64,000 nucleotides of DNA from Endomychus coccineus (lineage: Eukaryota; Arthropoda; Insecta; Coleoptera; Endomychidae). A program made the position numbers and the translations under genes. The stretch lies in contig OY294068.1 of assembly GCA_958510875.1 (NCBI GenBank), forward strand, positions 196,626,315 to 196,690,314, given 5' to 3'. Numbering within the stretch: the stretch's first letter is position 1; each line of letters opens with the position of its first letter. Under the pieces are notes generated by a model. The model saw only the letters and a program-made list of their open reading frames with translations, ran no database searches and was not told the DNA's origin. This document shows positions 58,457 to 64,000 of the stretch, piece by piece.

Positions 58457-61400
58457 ATGACGGGTTTGCTGAAAGAATCAAAATATTTTCTTCTCTCCCA
58501 TAAATTAAATAATATATTTTGTGTAACACCTTATATGTATAGAATAGAAAATAACAAGCTAACATTTTTAGTTTCGAAGACAGATATGGTATATTTCTTC
58601 AGAGCAGGTTTTTATCTTGTCTTATTCATGGCGATCAGCATGAGCAGAACCATCTTTTACCTGAGTGAACCGACCATACTGAAGATTGTTTTCGTGGTAG
58701 CCACATATCTATCTCACGCGATGAGAATAATCAACACTTATATGACCATAAAGTACCAGAAGAAAGATGTGAAATTTTTGAACAAGCTGATGAAGATTTA
58801 CCAGAACGTCCAAGCACCATGTAACTTGGAAAAACTGACGATGAGAACATCTTTCAACTTCGAATTAGCGATTTTGTTTGTGTTGATTGTTCTCTTGGCG
58901 CATCAAGATTGGATGCGCCAAAACTTATTCGATTTCTTCGGGTACACAGTCAGCGAAATATTTCTGCTCAAAATGATATTCCAGAAACTTCAACTATTTC
59001 TGTTACTACGTATTGTTTTCGAACACGTGAACCGAAGCGTTTCGGATGGCGGTATCGAAACACTTGCCGCCAATGTTGAGAACTATTGTCACCTGGTTTT
59101 TTTGTCCAAGGATCTGAATCGTTCCAATGACTATTTTTTCCTTACAATGTTCATCAATTGTTTCATCTGGCTGATCTACAACATGTACAAGATAGTGGTG
59201 ATGTTGTTTGTGGAGTATAACGAATTCCCAACTCCCAATTTTCCGGTGTCTATGTACTTGGCCGTAACATGGACTGGTCTGCAAATTCTTCATTTGTCTC
59301 TTGTGGTATTGAGCTGTCATTTGGTCCACGTGGAATCGGACAATTTCAAATTCGTCTTCTGGGAGAAATTCGCCAATTTAGATGCGCGTTCAAAGGCAAA
59401 ATATGGGAGATATGTAAGTATCATCAAATTAAACCGATCCTCGCTGAATAGCAAAAGCAGAAATCGTTGAAATAAGCCGTGATACAACCAATCTGTTACA
59501 ACGTGGACAAAGGGGAGTGAGTAAATTATACATATTATATATATATATTATGTCGCTAATGACAGGAATATCATAGAAACTTTGTATTTGTTCCTCGATC
59601 GATCTGACCAAAGCGTTTCATACAGTCAGCCACAGGAATTCAGGGACCCAGATGAGCTTAACTTTATTTCTCCAGGCTAGTTCAGCCAGTGTATTTCTGC
59701 ATTATTTAAGAAGCCTCGATGTGACTCTAGGTGACTTGAGAGCTGCTAGAGCCGACCGGCTGCCTGTGCAGATGTATATGCGCCTATTTCCATAGTTTCT
59801 TCGAAGGAGATCTAACCCTCATGGAAAGCTATCTTAGCTATCTTAGGAAGGAATCAATGTGTAAAGATTGGAGATGATATCAATGAATCAGTGGTCAGTG
59901 AATATAGAGTGGTAGAGTATGGCGTCCCCAAAGCACGGGACTTGGGCTCTTTAGGGCTTATAATAAGTTTCAGCGATTTGTCTATGAACCAGAAGACTGG
60001 GATTCCCTCATGATGAAAGTTTATTAATGACAGGCACTATAAACAGGAAATAATCACCCTCATCAGAGTGAACTAAATTTGGAATCAAAATGTGTCTGTT
60101 TAAATACTATTTGAGCTTAATAATGTAAACAAGTTGTCCTCAGCTGGAGATAAATTGCTTTTTCGTTCATACATTTCCAACCCTTCTAAATTAGCTAGAT
60201 AATTGTTCGTGCTATGTTTCAAAAGTGATAATGAAAACTTTGAATTTTATTAAACTATTTGAAGGTAATGGCTCTAATTTGGTTAGTTGATTGCGTTCCA
60301 ATTTCCTTTTTGGTTTAGAAATTAAATTATTGATCAAAGATTTATCGTAACCATTGTCCAACGCAATTTGCTGAAGTTTCTCAACTTCGTTGTTATAATT
60401 TGGCTGGCTCAAAGGGACGTTCAATAATCTATGAACTAGACTATTGAACGAAGCTATTTTATATCTAAATGGTGTATCGAATCCGTCGGGGTATACCTAT
60501 TTGTTTGAGTGGGGTTTCTGTATATGTCGATGTCCAAGTGATTACCATGTTTTATAATGATAATATCAAGGAAGCTGCTTATATGTTTCTATTTTGATTG
60601 TGAATTTCAGTGAATCAAATTGACTGTTAAGCGTATTCAAAAAGGCATGTAAATCAACATCTTCGCTTATAATCGCGACAATATCGTCGACATATCTATA
60701 CCAAACTTTTGGAAACTGATTTGAAGGAAGTTCAAGTTTCGCTTAGAAAAAGATTGGCCAAAAATTGAGAGAGTGGATTGCCCATTGCACATCCGCTTGT
60801 TTGTTTATAGTAGTTTTGCTTAAAAGTGAAATAATTTAGCTCCATTCTATAAAGACGTAATGATCACGTATTCTGTGCAGTTTGTTTCGGGGGAAATTAA
60901 TATTTGTAAGCCATTTCTTTAGAATGCTTATCGACTCAGAGATTGGGGGCTATTTTATAGTTTCTTAGTGACTAGTTTAATTCAAAACTGTTTATAATTA
61001 CTTATATTCGAAACAAAATATTTAGCTTTTGCCGTAAGAATCACTTTCAACCTCTCATAATCGTATGTCATGAGGGCGATACCGTATTTGCAAAAATTTC
61101 TAAGACTGAAAACTGGAACAGTTTCATATGAATTCTTTGCTGAAATTCATCGTAAAATCCAAAAATGCAATAATATATAGCGCGTTCTATTTAAAATAAC
61201 GAAGTTAGTGTCAATGTCCGGTATAACCGGAAGCTGCAGATAACTGAAAATATCTTAGCTGGAACGAGCTATAGGGACGACTCCCGTATACAGATTTTCA
61301 GAAAACAAAACTCAGTTCGTCGTTAATGATCCCAGATACTACTACACGAGTGTTATCAATGTTTTGACGTTTTTAATATATTCCAATTTAATATTGTAGC

Positions 61401-62305
61401 TGCTTTTCAACAAAGGAAACGTTAGCACTCCATTGAATTTGAATATTCATGTTGAATACAATGGGGTGAGTGAATCAGGGACTATCATATAGATATCAAA
61501 TTCGATCTAATATACATACTGAATCCGTAAAACATTTGATGCCAAACTTAACAGTCCGAACACGTATTCGGAGTTTATGTGTTTTGGTATATTCTATATT
61601 CCACTATATTATAATATAATATACCTTATAATGGTAAAGACGGCGTGAGCGAGTGAGCCAAAAGGAGAAAAGACTTCGTTCGCATAAGCCAATTAGAAGC
61701 ACCAGTGGCAATCTATCTATTTGCTCGAGCTCGATCCTTTTCTCTACAATCAGTCAGATAGTTTGTACACCGAACAGTGCGAAAATAAGCGAATAGTTAT
61801 TGAATTATTATGCCAGTAAATTTTGAGCATCATATCTAGTTTGTGTCAAAATTTGAAGTGGATTGCGTTTACCTTACATACATTGTGCCAAATACCCGAT
61901 TAAAGAGACGACTTTGTTGGCTACGCTCACTCCGTCATAATTATTGTAATATCTAGTCATCATGAACTCCACGTATCCTTCATACTAACTTCCATAACTA
62001 TTGGAAAACTATTGAAATAGCAAATCAAATTGAATTCACAAGCTGATGTTTTGATAACATTTCTTTATTTCAGATACGAAACTTAAACGTATCTATGTTT
62101 AATTATAACGTCGAGTTTACTGCTAAAGGATTCTTCGATATTGATTTAGGTTTAGCACTTGAGGTGAGTCATTGTTATAAACAGAAGAGATGTATTATTG
62201 TTCCAGTAATTATTGTACTTTATTTTTCAGATACTTGCAACTTGTGGTGTGTACCTCACGATCCTAGTTTCATTTGAAACAAACTTGAAAAATGGTGGAA
62301 ATTGA
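58457..62305 (+). CDS. Gustatory receptor (7tm_7 family)
   Basis: Exons 58457-59413, 62074-62163, 62231-62305, all phase 0; 373 aa, normal for the family. Insect Grs are seven-helix ligand-gated channels of the chemosensory dendrite membrane. Hydrophobic helices are visible at about 52-72, 78-93, 131-148, 165-190, 227-250 and 270-290. The linker YCHLVFLSKDLN and exon 2 VEFTAKGFFDID are typical Gr sequences before the last helix. The short last exon reads GVYLTILVSFE, aligning with the family TYxxxxxQF signature but with V for T and S for Q. The 2.7-kb first intron holds Penelope and RT remnants; the small 3' exons are a common Gr layout. Ligand cannot be predicted. aataaa occurs at about 62494, past the stop. 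Confidence 0.88.
59585..60010 (+). mobile_element. Non-LTR RT scrap in Gr intron
   Basis: Shifted plus-strand frames read FLDRSDQSVSYSQ (decayed DLTKAFDTVSH box), then QCVKIGDDINESVVSEYRVV and EYGVPKARDLGSLGL (decayed [12 protein letters not shown]). Dead copy. Confidence 0.6.
60030..61000 (-). mobile_element. Penelope-like element with intact YVDD
   Basis: Minus strand, upstream to downstream: ELNYFTFKQNYYKQTSGCAM, then GNPLSQFLANLFLS; FPKVWYRYVDDIVAIISE with both catalytic aspartates; LHAFLNTLNSQFDSLKFTI; a YPDGFDTPFRYK segment; LLNVPLSQPNYNNEV and NGYDKSLINNLI (RT thumb, 60212-60424); and a GIY-YIG tail scrap near 60130-60230. Frameshifts separate the MGNP block from the YVDD block, so the copy is inactive, but it is less decayed than the 55-kb one. 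It shares 3'-end sequence with 10.7-11.0 and 63.5 kb. Confidence 0.85.
61630..61945. repeat. Dispersed MITE-like repeat, second copy
   Basis: Ends are inverted: agacggcgtgagcgagtgagc (61638) and gctacgctcactccgtc (61920). Internal blocks match 15.3-15.5 kb (gctcgagctcgat, tctctacaatcagtca, aatttgaagtggat). Confidence 0.65.
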
Positions 62306-62662
62306 TTAATTTTTCCCGAAAAACTCATTTTGTTTATGAACAAAATTGTTGTCACTCATTTCATAAAATGTGTTTGGTTTGAAATGATTTTTTATCAACA
62401 AATGCCTTCACACCAAAGCCATTCTTTAATGACCTGCTATCATATCTCAATTGTACGAACTAAAAAAAATATTCATCACTCCTAAGCTATCGAAATAAAA
62501 CCAAATTAATTATATAAAATGCATTTATTCAATAAATTCTGTAAAAATTTTTCTTTATTCCTAACTAATATCGAAAACTAAGACAGTCTTATGAATTAAC
62601 AATGTGAATCTTAATAATAGTAACAATAAATAATATAATCAGCAAAAATTAGGATTAGTAGA

Positions 62663-63149
62663 TTAATGGTTCGAATTATCATGATTTTGGTTGGTATTTG
62701 AATCCTGACAATCCTTGCATTCAATTTCTGAAAAGAAACCAACAATTAATTATAAAAATACTTGGTCAAATTCATATAATTTATTAGCAATTTCGAGGGA
62801 TTGAAGTTAGTTTAAGCTTTTTTAATTTTGCAAATCTTGTGAGGTTTAGCAGGAACTTCAATAACATTAATTGACTCTTACCTGTACTTTCGCCAAGATG
62901 TAAATATTCTCCCACCTTCTGTGTGCCATAATCTCTCAAGGCTTGGGCTTTTTCCATGGCAGGTTGTATAACAGGTTCTACGATTTTGTAGGCTTTTTCC
63001 ACGGTGGGCATCGCAGCTTTGACGGCTGGATCTACAACGGTTCTGGCTGCATTGACTGCTGGATCAACAATGTCATGAACTTGTTTGACAGCCGAATTTA
63101 CTGTGGGAGTTACGGTTTCGGTTACGTAGTCCTTGGTGGTGTTATATAT
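62663..63149 (-). CDS. 3' exons of a possible perilipin-like gene (partial)
   Basis: Two terminal coding exons, 62882-63149 and 62663-62727, joined in frame (ACAG|GTAAGA ... CAG|AAATTG) and ending in a TAA at 62663. The 5' part is outside the window. The longer exon begins IYNTTKDYVTETVTPTV and continues with a repeating amphipathic pattern (VDPAVNAA, VDPAVKAA, VEPVIQPAM), predicted helical. The opening resembles the 'mY..tKeYV...v.Pv' segment of insect lipid-storage-droplet (perilipin) proteins, which coat lipid droplets. That match is from memory and is weak; another helical-repeat protein is possible. A minus-strand AATAAA lies near 62530. It converges on the Gr gene, with 357 bp between stops. 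Confidence 0.55.
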
Positions 63150-63479
63150 CTGCAAAAGGAGCTACATAAGCGGGTTATTGAGTGATTTTGAAATCTTGGT
63201 AGTGTGCCCCATGCAAAAGATAAATTAATACGGAAGACTGGAAGAAATAATAAAGCATGCTGATGGAGTTATGTCAGTAAAAGCAACAGAAGAGCAGAAT
63301 CGTTAATTCAGTCTTCTGATGCATAGATTTGAGCCTAGTTGTGAAAAGAAATTGATAATAGTTTCTCGATTTGTTCCCTTTTTAATTTAATGTTGGACCC
63401 TTCCTTTAAAATAAGCTACGCTTTGTTCTTGGAATAAACAATTTAGAAGCATGCTCTATAATAAATATCTCTCCAACTA

Positions 63480-63720
63480 GTCAATAAAAAACTATAAAAG
63501 AGTTCACCCTTATCCACTAAAAATACGATTAAAGTACGGAGAACACTCAGCTGCCAAGCAGCCAGCATCAGAGTAAACTAAATTGGAAATCAAAATGTGA
63601 CCTCTTCAAATACTATTTTTAATTAAAAGAGCAACCTCAGCTGGAGATAAATATCGATTCATTTAATTTATTTTCTGTTTATACATTTTCATCCGTTCTA
63701 AATTTCGGAAAGATAGTACT
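63480..63720 (-). mobile_element. Penelope-like 3'-end fragment
   Basis: 'gagttcacccttatccacta', 'cagcatcagagtaaactaaa' and 'cctcagctggagataaat' match 10.7-10.85 and 60.0-60.2 kb. A degenerate hammerhead core (CTGATGC, GGCTGC-TTG-GCAGC) lies at 63548-63577 on the minus strand; GAAA is mutated. It lies in the presumed intron of the partial gene. Confidence 0.65.
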
Positions 63721-64000
63721 TTAATAGTATTATTAGTGGTAGTGTTATAGTGTACCCACAGTGCGAACTCTGTAATAGTTTATTAAAAATCGAATATTAT
63801 TCTTTTACAATAATTTTATTTTCAAATTTTGGGTTTGAATTGAATCACTCATCAGACTATTCAGATTGCTCATAAAAATACCTTCAATTAAAAAACTTTC
63901 CACTTCAATTCGTTGAAGCAATAAACTAATTGATTCTTCGCATATAACAAACACGATCAAATAGAAAACAAAACTATTATTATCAATTTTTTCAAACCAA

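Overview
This window looks like AT-rich nuclear DNA from an insect, most likely a beetle. The evidence is spliced genes with GT-AG introns, a CYP4G cytochrome P450 (an insect-only subfamily), an insect gustatory receptor, and a dense load of Penelope-like elements, non-LTR retrotransposons, tRNA-derived SINEs and foldback DNA elements. The beetle assignment is inference; no ribosomal or mitochondrial marker is present.

Layout. 1-6020: tail of a tandem satellite, about 556-bp monomers with a strong internal hairpin, running off the left edge. 6.0-15.5 kb: gene-poor, holding a decayed RNase-H non-LTR element, a 40-bp perfect palindrome, an 810-bp foldback carrying two facing hammerhead-ribozyme motifs, and a tandem segmental duplication. 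15670-21713 (-): GTF2H1, the p62 subunit of TFIIH, nine coding exons, 559 aa, with large TE-filled introns. 22584-29287 (+): a divergently transcribed three-exon gene for a 720-aa protein with two ZAD-like four-cysteine modules, a long acidic tail and a C-terminal PP1-docking-like motif. Its second intron contains a Harbinger transposase remnant, a TIR element with an LTR inside it, and a non-LTR fragment. 29.3-34.9 kb: intergenic, two large foldback elements and an orphan perfect X-box. 34926-40382 and 42128-45760 (-): two tandem TTC29-like genes (539 and 516 aa) with seven exons each and matching intron phases, separated by a non-LTR fragment. 47272-53852 (-): a complete CYP4G, 561 aa in five coding exons. 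55-57.1 kb: decayed Penelope and RNase-H non-LTR remnants. 58457-62305 (+): a three-exon gustatory receptor of 373 aa. 62663-63149 (-): the last two exons of a possible perilipin-like gene whose 5' part lies beyond the right edge.

The genes do not form a pathway. They are ordinary neighbours: basal transcription and DNA repair (GTF2H1), a nuclear ZAD-type protein, sperm-axoneme proteins (TTC29 pair), cuticular hydrocarbon synthesis (CYP4G), chemosensation (Gr), and possibly lipid-droplet biology. The most unusual material is non-genic: hammerhead-type self-cleaving motifs spread with Penelope-like and foldback repeats, nested palindromes, and a satellite with a higher-order 1601-bp duplication. 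All gene models were built by hand from splice signals, reading-frame continuity and remembered family features; no alignment was run.
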